Below, one piece after another: positions 1-9,331 of a stretch of 64,000 nt of DNA. Every line of letters starts with the position of its first letter. The first letter of the stretch is position 1. Source of the DNA: Aerococcus christensenii (GTDB lineage Bacteria > Bacillota > Bacilli > Lactobacillales > Aerococcaceae); the NCBI RefSeq assembly GCF_001543105.1, contig NZ_CP014159.1, positions 62,001 to 126,000 of the forward strand. The letters run 5' to 3'. Made by a program: the position numbers and the translations under genes. The notes beneath the pieces were generated by a model that did no database searches, was not told the DNA's origin, and worked only from the letters and a program-made list of their open reading frames with translations.

Positions 1-926
1 AAGGCGAGCGAACAAGTTCTCCTTCAGGTGAGAAGCCTCGGATTTCCAAAAGTTGTGCCAAAGCGTTTTGCCCCACTAATCCACTCTGTGGCGTTCCTCC
101 CTCTTTATCGGTTTTCTCCTTGGATAATTGTTCAGTATAAACTTCAAATTCTTCGGATTCATCCTTATCTTTCGTCTGTGGGTTATCCAATTTCTGAATT
201 AAGTGGCGAACATAATATTTGGCTACAGCGGATTGATAAGGCACATTAATGACTTGATTTTGATGGTCTAAGATATATTTCTTTATCAGAGGGCAAAGGA
301 CTGGTATAGCCAGGAATCTTCTCTAATTTCAGAACTTTATCGAACTGGTCCAGCTGGGTCTTCACGCACAGTCATTTCATAAGGTTGATAGAGAACAAGA
401 TTCGGATTATCTCTCACAACATAACGGAACTTAAGGGTATAGGTTTTCTGAGAAGGAACCGGTTGAACTTGTTGATTAGCCTCTTCCTTACTTTTGGGCT
501 CTTTAAGATCGGTTTTAGGAAGTGCTAGCTCTAGTTGGTTAGAATCCAGTGGATGTAAAGCAGGTGCTGTTTGATGAAGTTCTTTGATTTGCTTGGAACT
601 TCTCAGCAAACCTTCTTCCACAGAGACTTTCTTCTTTTGAGGAAGGGAATTTTATTGAGAACTAAGCGAACTCTCATTTGAACTTGATGGCTTAGGGCTT
701 TCTTTAGAAAGACCACTTGGTAAAGAAGCAGTCGGATGATTCTTAGACTTCTGGTCTTCTTTGTCTGAAACTTGCTTATGAATATCTTCCTTAGATGGAG
801 AGGAAATTTTCACTTCTTTAGCTAAAAAGGGTGGGGGCAAAAAAGGGGGCAACTTTTTAAAAGCACATAAAAAAAACAGCGCCCCACCAACGCATGAAAA
901 CGCTGATAGAACGCCATTCCTTAACA
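1..926 (-). pseudogene. Broken surface/secreted protein gene, runs off the left edge
   Basis: An open minus-strand frame starts at an ATG that uses the last base of the tRNA-Arg gene, so it has no leader or ribosome binding site of its own. It encodes a hydrophobic stretch, then a Ser/Pro/Lys-rich linker. It meets an in-frame TAA at 652-654, continues in the same frame to a frameshift near 337 (after a segment ending DPAGPVR) and resumes in other frames as IPGYTSPLP and later YYVRHLIQKL down to base 1. The linker and the IPGYT-type motif resemble repeat regions of Gram-positive cell-wall proteins; this is inference. The true N-terminus appears to be deleted. Confidence 0.6.
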
Positions 927-1000
927 TCTGAAGAGCGGGATTCGAACCCGCGACCCACGGTTTAGAAGACCGTTGCTCTATCCAGCTGAGCTACCCTCAG
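927..1000 (-). tRNA. tRNA-Arg (anticodon UCU)
   Basis: On the minus strand the sequence folds as a full cloverleaf. The acceptor arm CTGAGGG pairs with TCTTCAG, the D arm is GCTC/GAGC, the anticodon stem ACGGT/ACCGT carries loop CTTCTAA with anticodon TCT, and the T arm is GCGGG-TTCGAAT-CCCGC. The discriminator base is A and CCA is not encoded. It lies downstream of hflX and has its own promoter. The base after the tRNA begins a surface-protein remnant, so the usual downstream sequence has been replaced. Confidence 0.95.
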
Positions 1001-1018
1001 TTATCTGACAACTCTTAT

Positions 1019-1048
1019 ATTTTACTCAATACTAGCCTTATCTGTCAA
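1019..1048 (-). promoter_or_regulatory. Promoter of tRNA-Arg
   Basis: On the minus strand a perfect -35 TTGACA (1043-1048) is followed after 18 bp by -10 TAAAAT (1019-1024). Transcription would start about 10-12 bp upstream of the tRNA 5' end at 1000. Confidence 0.75.
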
Positions 1049-1068
1049 GTTTTTTCTAGAGCAAGCCT

Positions 1069-2304
1069 CTAAAAATCCCTTGGTAATTGGAAAGTTGGTG
1101 GACGATAGCCTTTCAAGCGATAAGCATTGTGTCCTTGATCAAAATGGACAGACTCTAAATAAAGCGAAGAGCGACACTTGAGCCATGAAGAGAGTTCTTC
1201 AGGAGCAACCCATCCACTAAAAGGCGTATAAGCGCGCTTGATTTGATCCGCAATGGCTTCCTTCAAACGCTCAATATCTGACTTAGACTTCGCAGATAGC
1301 TTCAGGAAGGGACGAGAATACGTCAGAGGGACTTCTTGAGATATAGGAAGGTAGTCGGTCTTATTATAGAGGTAGAGGCGTGGAATCTCTTGCATGTGAA
1401 GATCTATTAAGAGCTGATTAACAACCTCTTCTTGCTCCTTAGCATAGGGCGAAGAGCTATCAACCACAATGAGAAGGAGGTCTACTTGTCGGCTCTCTTC
1501 TAAAGTCGAATGAAAAGCATCAATAACTAGCGGTGGCAAATCTTGAATAAACCCCACTGTATCTGTCACACTGACCAGGCATTGATTCGAAAATTGAAAG
1601 TGGCGGGTCAAAGGTGTCAAGGTTGCAAATAGCTGATCCGCTTGATACGTGTCTGCAGACGTTAGGCCTGTCAAGAGCGTGGACTTGCCAGCATTGGTAT
1701 AGCCCATGAGCCCTACTCGAAAAACGAAAGAACTTGTCCGATTTTTTCGGGCCACTTGCCGATGCTTTTCGACTTGTTTCAGATCTTGTTTGATTTTTTG
1801 AATCTTCTTTCTGAGAAAACGTCGGTCTTGTTCCAGTTGCGTTTCACCAGGGCCTCGACTTCCAATGCCTCCTCCTAAACGAGAGAGGGACTTACCTTGA
1901 CCAGCTAATCGAGGCAAAAGGTACTGGCTTTGGGCGAGAGCCACTTGGAGCTTTCCTTCTTTCGATTGGGCACGCTGGGCGAAAATATCTAAAATCAATT
2001 GTACCCGATCAATAACCCCCACTTCTAACGCCTCTTGAAGGTTCCTATTTTGTGTGTGAGTCAACTCTTGGTAAAAGACCACTAAATCTGCTTCTAGACT
2101 GCCTACTAAGTCTTTGAGAGCTTTTAATTTTCCCTTTCCAATAACTGTTCTCCCATCAATTTGAGGTCGGGCTTGCATCAATGTGCAAACCACCTCTCCC
2201 CCTGCTGTTTCAACGAGGGATTGGAGTTCTTGGACCTGTCGCTTCATCTGGTCTAAGGGATTATCTGGCAATTGCACATGAACAATAATGACTTGCTGGG
2301 GCAC
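1069..2304 (-). CDS. hflX: Ribosome-associated GTPase HflX
   Basis: 411 aa, normal length. HflX is a translation-factor-related GTPase that binds the large ribosomal subunit and rescues or splits stalled ribosomes under stress. The N-terminal HflX domain carries the diagnostic Gly-rich GGGIGSRGPGETQLE segment (about 144-158). A coiled-coil linker follows, then the G domain with P-loop GYTNAGKS (201-208), DTVGF (248-252) and NKTD (314-317). It is the last gene of the folD-to-hflX operon, 44 bp after miaA. miaA-hflX linkage is common in bacteria. Confidence 0.95.
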   Translation of the reverse strand: MPQQVIIVHVQLPDNPLDQMKRQVQELQSLVETAGGEVVCTLMQARPQIDGRTVIGKGKLKALKDLVGSLEADLVVFYQELTHTQNRNLQEALEVGVIDRVQLILDIFAQRAQSKEGKLQVALAQSQYLLPRLAGQGKSLSRLGGGIGSRGPGETQLEQDRRFLRKKIQKIKQDLKQVEKHRQVARKNRTSSFVFRVGLMGYTNAGKSTLLTGLTSADTYQADQLFATLTPLTRHFQFSNQCLVSVTDTVGFIQDLPPLVIDAFHSTLEESRQVDLLLIVVDSSSPYAKEQEEVVNQLLIDLHMQEIPRLYLYNKTDYLPISQEVPLTYSRPFLKLSAKSKSDIERLKEAIADQIKRAYTPFSGWVAPEELSSWLKCRSSLYLESVHFDQGHNAYRLKGYRPPTFQLPRDF

Positions 2305-2348
2305 TCTGCTCCCTACTTTCCTTGAAATACTGATATAGAATAATTCTC

Positions 2349-3296
2349 CTATGCGCCTGTATGAAGGAAGGCATCTACTTCCTCTTCTAAAGTTTGAAGA
2401 CTTTCAGGATGCTGAATGAGATCATACCAGCTCACCTCTGACATCCGATGCTTGAGCCAAGTCAGCTGCCTTTTGGCATAGCGGCGAGAATTACGCTTGA
2501 GAGTTAGGATGGCTTGGTCTAAGCTTTCTTCTCCTCTGAAATAAGGAAAAAACTCCTTATAGGCAATAGACTGCAAACATTGGTAGTGAGGATCAAGATG
2601 AGCATCATAGAGATAGTGAGCCTCTTGTAAAAGCCCCTCTGCCATCATCAAGTCTATCCGTTGATTAATACGTTCATAAAGTAATTGTCGATCTGTCTTT
2701 AAGCCAATCATAAGGTAATCATACGAACTTTGATGGTGGTCATGATCTTGCGATTGTTCTGAAAATAGATGGTCTGAAAATTTTCCCACTTCTAAAGCAC
2801 GAATCACTCGTTTAACATTGTTGGGATGAATCGCTTGAGCCGCTTTAGGATCTTGTTGAGCCAGCCGATCATGCAAGGCTTGAACCCCTTCGTCTCTTGC
2901 AATAGCTTCCATGTCCTGTCTAAATTCCGGATGAGGGACCACTTCGCCCCCTAAATCAAAATCAAAAAGAAAAGATTCAAGATACAGGCCCGTCCCTCCG
3001 ACTAAAATAGGAAGGTGCCCCTTTTGACGAATGGTTTGAAAACTTTCAGTGGCCTCTTTCTTAAAATCTGAGACGCTATAAGTTTGATCAATTTCTCGAC
3101 TATCTAAGAGATAATGCGGCACCCCTTGCCTTTCTGCTAGACTGGGCTTAGCCGTCCCTATCGAGAGATGGCGGTATACCTGCATAGCGTCTCCGTTAAT
3201 AATTTCTCCAGAAAATTTTTGAGCCAGATGAATAGATAGGGCTGTCTTTCCTACGGCAGTCGGTCCTCCGATCAAGAGAAGTTTGGGCTTCTTCAT
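2349..3296 (-). CDS. miaA: tRNA dimethylallyltransferase MiaA
   Basis: 315 aa. MiaA transfers a dimethylallyl group from DMAPP to A37 of tRNAs that read UNN codons. The P-loop GGPTAVGKT sits at residues 10-18, followed by the family motif around NGDAMQVYRHL and, later, the GTGLYLESFLF region. Its start overlaps the recN stop by 4 bp (ATGA-type), indicating translational coupling. The prenyl donor links it functionally to ispA in the same operon. Nothing unusual seen. Confidence 0.95.
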   Translation of the reverse strand: MKKPKLLLIGGPTAVGKTALSIHLAQKFSGEIINGDAMQVYRHLSIGTAKPSLAERQGVPHYLLDSREIDQTYSVSDFKKEATESFQTIRQKGHLPILVGGTGLYLESFLFDFDLGGEVVPHPEFRQDMEAIARDEGVQALHDRLAQQDPKAAQAIHPNNVKRVIRALEVGKFSDHLFSEQSQDHDHHQSSYDYLMIGLKTDRQLLYERINQRIDLMMAEGLLQEAHYLYDAHLDPHYQCLQSIAYKEFFPYFRGEESLDQAILTLKRNSRRYAKRQLTWLKHRMSEVSWYDLIQHPESLQTLEEEVDAFLHTGA

Positions 3297-4996
3297 TGCT
3301 CTTTCCGCCTTTCTTGTCGGTAGCTAAACGATTGAGCTACTTGTTCCTTAGCGGCTAAATGGGCGGCCTCTGTGAGATCTTCTCCACTGGTCATTGAAGC
3401 AATAGCCTTAATACGATCCTCTGCATCGAGATAGGCGGCTTGGGTTTGCGTCCGCCCTTCTTGACTAGTCTTAGTAATGTGGAGCTGCTGGTCAGCCATG
3501 GCTGCCACTTGAGGTAAGTGAGAAATACAGAGCACTTGAGCAGATAGAGCAATCTTAAAGAGGCGCTGAGCGATAGCTTGAGCAACTCTGCCTGAAACGC
3601 CCGTGTCTACTTCATCGAAAATCACGGTCGTCGTCTGACGAGAGGCTTGGAGGGTCGCCTTAGCTGCCAACATCACACGAGAAAGTTCTCCCCCTGAAGC
3701 TACCTTAGCTAAAGACTTGAGTCCTTCCCCGACATTGGTTTGGATTAAGAATTCTACCTGGTCTGCTCCTGTGCGATCGAAGGTTTTCTTTGCGCTAAAG
3801 TGAGCCTTAAAACAGGTATGTGGCATATAAAGTAAGCGTAACTGTTCCTCGATCGCTTGACTCAAGGTATCTGCTGCAGCCTTTCGAATCTCATGGAGTT
3901 TACGAGCGGCTTGGGTAATGTCTGCTTTAGCTTTTTGATAATCCGCTTGAAGGACTTCTTTATGACTGTCCCGATCTTGAAGGTTGTGGTACTCTTCTTC
4001 GATCTTTTCATAATAAGCGAGAATCTCTGGAATAGTTTGCCCATACTTATGCTTCAATTGTTCAATCACTGCTAAACGATTCTCAATGTGGTCCAGTCGA
4101 TCTGGATCATAAGAAAGATCATCCGTCCTCTCTCCTACACTATAGGCTAATTCTTGTAAGCCAAAATAAATAGAAGCCATTTCCTTGGAAAATTCTTCAA
4201 AAGAAGAGCTAAGTGACGCAATTTTATCAAGAGAAGTTTGGGCTTGACTAACCTTATCTAAAGCATTGTCTTCTCCTCTCGTTAAAGCTTCCAAAGCCGT
4301 ATGTAAGGAAGTTGCGATGACTTGATAATTCCGTAAAGTGTCACGTTCTTCCTTCAATTGTTCGTCCTCTCCTACCACTAATTGAGCAGCGGACAATTCT
4401 TTACATTGAAAACTTAACAAGTCTAGTCGTTGCGCAATCTCCTGCTCATTTAAATTAAAATGCGCTAAGGCCTGCTTAGCTGCCGAAAAACGTTCAAATA
4501 CCTCTCGATACTGACTAAGGGCTTCGGCTAAAGCTTGCCCCGCATATTCATCCAGCATACTCAAATGATAAGCGGGATTAAGGAGAGCTTGGCTTTGATT
4601 TTGACTATGAATATCAATCAAAAAATGCCCTAGCTTTTTCAAACTCGACACGGTTAATGAACAGTCATTCACCTTGATCGTATTTCGCCCAGATCGATCC
4701 AAACTTCTGACAATCATCAGTTGATGGTCGGACCATTCGATGCCTTCTTGGTCTAAGAAGGCACAGAGATCTTCGGACGGATTCGGCAGATAAAAAAGGC
4801 CTCTCAAGTGGAAACTCTCTTGCCCTTTTCGGATAAAATCTACCGATCCTCTTCCGCCGGCTAAGAGTGCCACCGCATCAATAATCATTGACTTCCCAGC
4901 TCCGGTCTCCCCAGTGAGAACGGTCATGCCTTCTTCAAAGTCAATCGCCACATGATCAATTAAGGCGAAATGATCAATTCTTAAATATTGTAACAT
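3293..4996 (-). CDS. recN: DNA repair ATPase RecN
   Basis: 567 aa. RecN is an SMC-like ATPase that acts at DNA double-strand breaks in RecA-dependent repair. The sequence shows an N-terminal AAA half with Walker A TGETGAGKS (28-36), a long central coiled coil (about 150-380), a signature SGGELSR near 435 and a Walker B FDEVDTG near 462. It lies 15 bp after tlyA and overlaps miaA. The argR gene often found between tlyA and recN in Firmicutes is absent here. Confidence 0.95.
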   Translation of the reverse strand: MLQYLRIDHFALIDHVAIDFEEGMTVLTGETGAGKSMIIDAVALLAGGRGSVDFIRKGQESFHLRGLFYLPNPSEDLCAFLDQEGIEWSDHQLMIVRSLDRSGRNTIKVNDCSLTVSSLKKLGHFLIDIHSQNQSQALLNPAYHLSMLDEYAGQALAEALSQYREVFERFSAAKQALAHFNLNEQEIAQRLDLLSFQCKELSAAQLVVGEDEQLKEERDTLRNYQVIATSLHTALEALTRGEDNALDKVSQAQTSLDKIASLSSSFEEFSKEMASIYFGLQELAYSVGERTDDLSYDPDRLDHIENRLAVIEQLKHKYGQTIPEILAYYEKIEEEYHNLQDRDSHKEVLQADYQKAKADITQAARKLHEIRKAAADTLSQAIEEQLRLLYMPHTCFKAHFSAKKTFDRTGADQVEFLIQTNVGEGLKSLAKVASGGELSRVMLAAKATLQASRQTTTVIFDEVDTGVSGRVAQAIAQRLFKIALSAQVLCISHLPQVAAMADQQLHITKTSQEGRTQTQAAYLDAEDRIKAIASMTSGEDLTEAAHLAAKEQVAQSFSYRQERRKEQ

Positions 4997-5011
4997 GGCT
5001 CCCCCTCCCTT

Positions 5012-5836
5012 CTAATCGAATTGTTGGTGAGCTTCCTCAATGACTTGAGCAATGTCTAAATGATCGGCATAACTGCCTTCTTCTTGTCTTGTCATCAGAC
5101 AGAGAAATTCAATATTCCCTGTTCCCCCTGTAATTGGAGAATAGGTAAGAGATTCAATCCGGTACCCTAAAGCCACTGCCTTTTCGAAAACTTCTTCAAT
5201 AACTTCCTGATGAACCTTCTTGTCACGAACGATCCCTTTTTTGCCGACCTTGTCCTTACCTGCTTCAAATTGCGGTTTAATCAAGGCAATCACTTGCCCA
5301 CCTGTCTTCAAAATTGCATGAAGGGGCGGTAAAATCAATCCCAAAGAAATAAAAGAAACATCAATTGTCGCAAGATCTGGCTGACCCTCTTGGAAGTCTT
5401 CGAGCTTAGAATATCTAAAATTCGTTTGTTCCATCACAGTTACCCGCTCATCGCTTCGAATTTTCCAGGCTAGTTGATTGGTTCCAACGTCGAGAGCATA
5501 AGAATGACAAGCGCCATTTTGAAGGGCAACATCCGTAAATCCCCCCGTGGAAGACCCAATATCGAGGACATTTTTCCCTTGAAAATCAAGATGAAACTCT
5601 TGACGAGCCTTCTCTAACTTGAAGCCTCCTCTCGACACATAAGGTAAGGTTTCTCCTTTAATCTCTAATTGGCTAGTCACAGGTATTTTTTCACCTGCTT
5701 TGTCAATACGTTCCTGGTGTTCATTATAGACCTGCCCCGCCATAATCAGTCGCTTGGCCTTTTCTCTAGAGTCGCTTAAGCCTTGTCGAACCACGAGCAG
5801 GTCTGCTCTTTCTTTTTGCACATGTTCTTTAGCCAT
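5012..5836 (-). CDS. tlyA: TlyA family rRNA methyltransferase (S4 + FtsJ domains)
   Basis: 274 aa from the ATG at 5836, which has a good AGGGAGG site; a longer upstream frame has no such site. An N-terminal S4 RNA-binding domain (about 5-65, with KERADLLVVRQGL) precedes an FtsJ-like SAM methyltransferase domain with motif I VLDIGSSTGGFTD. The family includes 2'-O-methyltransferases of 16S/23S rRNA and was historically annotated as hemolysin A. The start overlaps the end of ispA. The order xseA-xseB-ispA-tlyA-recN is conserved in Firmicutes. Confidence 0.92.
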   Translation of the reverse strand: MAKEHVQKERADLLVVRQGLSDSREKAKRLIMAGQVYNEHQERIDKAGEKIPVTSQLEIKGETLPYVSRGGFKLEKARQEFHLDFQGKNVLDIGSSTGGFTDVALQNGACHSYALDVGTNQLAWKIRSDERVTVMEQTNFRYSKLEDFQEGQPDLATIDVSFISLGLILPPLHAILKTGGQVIALIKPQFEAGKDKVGKKGIVRDKKVHQEVIEEVFEKAVALGYRIESLTYSPITGGTGNIEFLCLMTRQEEGSYADHLDIAQVIEEAHQQFD

Positions 5837-6737
5837 CTTGACCTCCCTTTCCGTGATCCATTTGTAAATAAGCCACAAAATCTTGCAACAACTCTATCTG
5901 GCAAGTTGGATGCTTTTCTTTTAAACGGCAGAGCTGAGTGAGACAAGCTCCTCTCTCTTTTTCAAGCGCTTCAAGAGCTCCCGGCGTCCCTAAAAGGCTC
6001 GGATAGGTATTTTTCTCATGAGAAGCGTCTCCTTTAGATTTCTTTCCCCGTTCTTCATCTGTCCAAAGTACCTCTTGCAAATCATTTTGAATTTGATAGC
6101 CAATTCCGTAGTGTTTAGCAAAAGTAGAGAGAATAGCCATCGTTTCTTCATCCACTTGACTAAGTAATCCTCCAGACACAATCGCAAAGTGTAAGAGGGC
6201 GCCTGTCTTTTTAGCATGGAGGGCTTTCAACTGATCAAGCTGTAAGTTTTCATGCTCAGAAAGCATATCCTGCATTTGGCCTTCTACCATCCCCTCTTTA
6301 CCGGATGCTTGCGCGAGTAATCCCACCAATTGTAAACCCAGCTGAGCTGGATAATCATCGGTCAACTTCGTTAAAGCAAAAAAGGCTAAAGTTTGTAGAG
6401 CATCCCCTGCTAAAATAGCGGTAGCTTCATCAAATTGTTTATGATTAGTCAATTTGCCTCGACGATAATCATCATTATCCATGGCTGGAAGATCATCATG
6501 GATCAAGGAATAAGTATGAAGATACTCGACTGCACAAGCTGCCGGATAACCTTTGTGCGTGGGATAACCGAATGTTTTTAATACCGCCAAAACTAATAAG
6601 GGGCGCAGAGATTTTCCACCACCATTCAAGGAATAAAGCATAGCCTCTTCTAATTTTGTCATTTGGGAATGAAAAGGTGCCAATAAAGCTTCCCTTAAAG
6701 AAGGAAGCTCCTCCTTCATAAACGCTTGTAAGTGCAT
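5829..6737 (-). CDS. ispA: Geranyl/farnesyl diphosphate synthase (IspA type)
   Basis: 302 aa from the ATG at 6737, placed 1 bp after the xseB TAG stop. It is a trans-isoprenyl diphosphate synthase condensing IPP with DMAPP/GPP to make FPP for undecaprenyl and quinone precursors. The first Asp-rich motif is intact (HDDLPAMDNDD). The second, normally like DDILD, reads NDLQE, so two acidic positions are changed (D to N, D to E). This may alter metal binding or product length, and is noted in the findings. Family assignment is secure. Confidence 0.9.
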   Translation of the reverse strand: MHLQAFMKEELPSLREALLAPFHSQMTKLEEAMLYSLNGGGKSLRPLLVLAVLKTFGYPTHKGYPAACAVEYLHTYSLIHDDLPAMDNDDYRRGKLTNHKQFDEATAILAGDALQTLAFFALTKLTDDYPAQLGLQLVGLLAQASGKEGMVEGQMQDMLSEHENLQLDQLKALHAKKTGALLHFAIVSGGLLSQVDEETMAILSTFAKHYGIGYQIQNDLQEVLWTDEERGKKSKGDASHEKNTYPSLLGTPGALEALEKERGACLTQLCRLKEKHPTCQIELLQDFVAYLQMDHGKGGQDG

Positions 6738-6738
6738 A

Positions 6739-6978
6739 CTAGCCCTCTTCTCCGTGAGAAATTTCAAAATCTTCTAAGTCTCCTGACTCATTCATTAATT
6801 TGGTCATCGTTTTTTCAGCTTGTTCTAAGGTTTGGCTACAATAATTGCTGAGCTGAATGCCCTTTTGGAAAGCCTCCATAGATTCTTTCAAAGGAATATC
6901 TCCATTTTGAAGTTGACTAACAATAGCTTCTAGTTCACTTAAAGCTTCTTCAAAACTTAATTCTTCTTTTTCTGTCAT
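6739..6978 (-). CDS. xseB: Exodeoxyribonuclease VII small subunit
   Basis: 79 aa, typical length. The SFEEALSELEAIVSQL start is characteristic of XseB. With XseA it forms exonuclease VII, which degrades single-stranded DNA from both ends. Its start overlaps the xseA stop by 4 bp. Confidence 0.95.
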   Translation of the reverse strand: MTEKEELSFEEALSELEAIVSQLQNGDIPLKESMEAFQKGIQLSNYCSQTLEQAEKTMTKLMNESGDLEDFEISHGEEG

Positions 6979-8375
6979 GACTTACTCCTTTTCTTCTGAT
7001 CCCCTTGTCCCTTCAAAAAAGCACTTGGGGTCATCTCTTGCTTATAGGTTGCCGTAATTTGACTGCTTAATCGGCCATCTCGGAACTGAATATCCAAATT
7101 TTGGCCTGGAGAAAGAGTCGTTACAGAAAGAACGGATTGTCCGTTCTGACTAACATATGCATATCCTCCTGACATTCTCTTCAAAGGGGACAATAGGTCT
7201 AATTGTCCGATCCGTTGAGAGAGAGTATGTTGAATATCTTTCAACTGTTTTTCCATACTTTGGCATAAATCTGCATGCTCTTGTTGGAGGCGGTGTTTCT
7301 CGTCTACAATTTTTCTCTCTGGAGACACCCGATATAGCCCTTGATAGAGCCGATAAAAAGTCTCTTTATGTTGATAGACCTTTTGACGCATATGTTCTGA
7401 TAGCTGCTTGTCTAAGTCTGCGATCTTCAACCGATAGCCATCATACAACTTCTCAGGTTGAGTGAAGAGATAGGACTGCTTCACCTGACCCAAACGATGT
7501 TCAAAATAATCTAGGCGATTGGTTTGACTTTTGATGAGCCTTTGCCGGTAGTCTCCCAGTTGATAGAAGACGTCTTTAAGAACTGGGGTTGCCAATTCTG
7601 CAGCGGCTGTAGGCGTAGCTGCCCGTTGATCTGCAACATAGTCAGACAAGGTCGTATCCGTTTCGTGTCCAACTGATGAGATCACAGGCGTTTGACAAGC
7701 CGCAATCGCCCGAACCACTTTCTCTTCATTAAAACACCAGAGATCCTCGATCGAACCTCCTCCACGTCCGACAATGATCGTATCATACGCTCCACTCTGA
7801 TCTGCCCGTTGAAGATTTTTCACAATGCTTTGAGCCGCTTGTTCTCCTTGAACCACTGTAGGATAGAGGACGATTTGAACAATAGGATAACGCCTCCGAC
7901 ACGTCGTTATAATATCCCGAATCACCGCACCCGACGGAGAAGTAACCACGGCAATTTTTTTAGGATATTTGGCAAGGGGCTTAGGTTGAAAAGTAAAAAG
8001 TCCTTCTTGCGTGAGTTTTTTCTTTAATTCTTCGAAGCGGACATAGAATTGCCCTACACCATCAGGTTGAATGGCATCAATAATCAACGAATAACGTCCA
8101 GACTTCTCATAGAGACTGATCCGTCCAATGACTTGAACTTTCATTCCATCCTCTAAGTCAAAATTTAACTTCGAAAAAACATGACGAAAAATAATGGCAT
8201 TGATATAAGCCTGATCATCTTTCAGGCCAAAGTACTGATGAGCTTGTTTGCCTCTATTGCGAAACCCTGACACCTCTGCTACCAGATGAACCGTCTGCAT
8301 ATAAGGATCCCGATCAAACTTGGCCTTGATATAGGAGGTTAACTGACTGACGGTAAGATAGTCCTTAGGGGTCAT
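6975..8375 (-). CDS. xseA: Exodeoxyribonuclease VII large subunit
   Basis: 466 aa. The N-terminal OB-fold (about 5-105, with LTVSQLTSYIK) precedes the catalytic domain with the family motifs VVTSPSGAVIRD and GRGGGSIEDLWCFN and the SSVGHETD segment, then a C-terminal coiled coil. The catalytic core of ssDNA exonuclease VII. Its start overlaps the folD stop by 4 bp. The C-terminus is Lys/Arg-rich. Confidence 0.95.
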   Translation of the reverse strand: MTPKDYLTVSQLTSYIKAKFDRDPYMQTVHLVAEVSGFRNRGKQAHQYFGLKDDQAYINAIIFRHVFSKLNFDLEDGMKVQVIGRISLYEKSGRYSLIIDAIQPDGVGQFYVRFEELKKKLTQEGLFTFQPKPLAKYPKKIAVVTSPSGAVIRDIITTCRRRYPIVQIVLYPTVVQGEQAAQSIVKNLQRADQSGAYDTIIVGRGGGSIEDLWCFNEEKVVRAIAACQTPVISSVGHETDTTLSDYVADQRAATPTAAAELATPVLKDVFYQLGDYRQRLIKSQTNRLDYFEHRLGQVKQSYLFTQPEKLYDGYRLKIADLDKQLSEHMRQKVYQHKETFYRLYQGLYRVSPERKIVDEKHRLQQEHADLCQSMEKQLKDIQHTLSQRIGQLDLLSPLKRMSGGYAYVSQNGQSVLSVTTLSPGQNLDIQFRDGRLSSQITATYKQEMTPSAFLKGQGDQKKRSKS

Positions 8376-9223
8376 GCCTTCTCCTTCGCCTCCAGTCGAT
8401 CCAGTAATTGCTTGAAGATCATTACCGTCGTCACAGGACCTACTCCTCCTGGAACCGGGGTAATAAGTGAAGCTTTTTCAGCTACCTTTTCAAAGTCTAC
8501 ATCTCCCGTTAATTTACCCGTTTCATCGTCATAATTCGTTCCAATATCGATTACCACAGCACCTTTCTTGACCATATCCGCCTTGATGAGACGAGATTGT
8601 CCGCAAGCTACACATAAAACATCTGCTTGGCGGGTCCATTCTTCCAAATGAGGGGTCCTCGAATGGCACATCATCACTGTCGCATTTTTTTCTAAAAGTA
8701 ATTGAGCGAGAGGCTTGCCCACAATATTCGACCTTCCAACAACAAGGGCTATCTTGCCTTCTAAATCCACTTTTCCTAATTCTAAAAGTGCCATCGCTGC
8801 TAGAGGCGTATTAGGAAGTGTGTGCCTTTGTCCCTTCAATAAATATCCCATATTCATCGGATGAATCCCATCCATATCCTTCTGAGGATCTAGGGATTGA
8901 ATAATTTCTTCTTCATTTAAAGACTTAGGAAGTGGCATTTCTACCATGACACCGTGCACATTCTTGTCCGCATTAAGGGCGTAAATTTTGGCAATCATCT
9001 CTTCAGTGGTCACATTAGCAGGCATCTCTTCTAATTGATAGCTGATCCCAAGTTGATCGGCTATTTTGCCTTTCATTTTAGCGTATGCCTTAGAGGCAGC
9101 ATCTTCTCCTACCAGTAAAACAACGACATTCGGATAAACTCCCCGCTGTTTCAATTGAAGAACGCGTGCCTTCAAATCTTCTTTTAAGTGAACAACATAT
9201 TCCTTAGATCGTAAAACTTTCAC
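8372..9223 (-). CDS. folD: Bifunctional methylene-THF dehydrogenase/cyclohydrolase FolD
   Basis: 283 aa, starting at GTG with a strong GAGAGGAGAG site. FolD interconverts 5,10-methylene-, methenyl- and 10-formyl-THF. Visible motifs include the substrate-binding region with YxxxK-like AYAKMKGKIA, the NADP-binding VVGRSNIVGKP and the C-terminal PVPGGVGPVTT. It heads the minus-strand operon that runs to hflX. A TATAAT -10 lies upstream at 9251-9256. Folate metabolism links it to the riboswitch-controlled folT at 58972. Confidence 0.96.
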   Translation of the reverse strand: MKVLRSKEYVVHLKEDLKARVLQLKQRGVYPNVVVLLVGEDAASKAYAKMKGKIADQLGISYQLEEMPANVTTEEMIAKIYALNADKNVHGVMVEMPLPKSLNEEEIIQSLDPQKDMDGIHPMNMGYLLKGQRHTLPNTPLAAMALLELGKVDLEGKIALVVGRSNIVGKPLAQLLLEKNATVMMCHSRTPHLEEWTRQADVLCVACGQSRLIKADMVKKGAVVIDIGTNYDDETGKLTGDVDFEKVAEKASLITPVPGGVGPVTTVMIFKQLLDRLEAKEKA

Positions 9224-9283
9224 TCTTCTCTCCTCTCTTTTCTTACTGCCATTATAAGACCTTCCTCATAAAATCTTCTATTA

Positions 9284-9319
9284 AAAAATAGTTCTCAAGG
9301 GGATTCCCCCTCAAGAACT
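9284..9319 (-). terminator. Rho-independent terminator after nusB
   Basis: The minus strand forms AGTTCTTGAGGGG-GAAT-CCCCTTGAGAACT followed by ATTTTTT. It separates the pepQ-nusB operon from the folD operon. Confidence 0.85.
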
Positions 9320-9331
9320 AATCGCATCCTT

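Noticed and set aside
28-249. Open frame on the plus strand at the left edge
   Set aside because: The minus strand in the same place continues the surface-protein remnant; the plus frame has no ribosome binding site or family resemblance.
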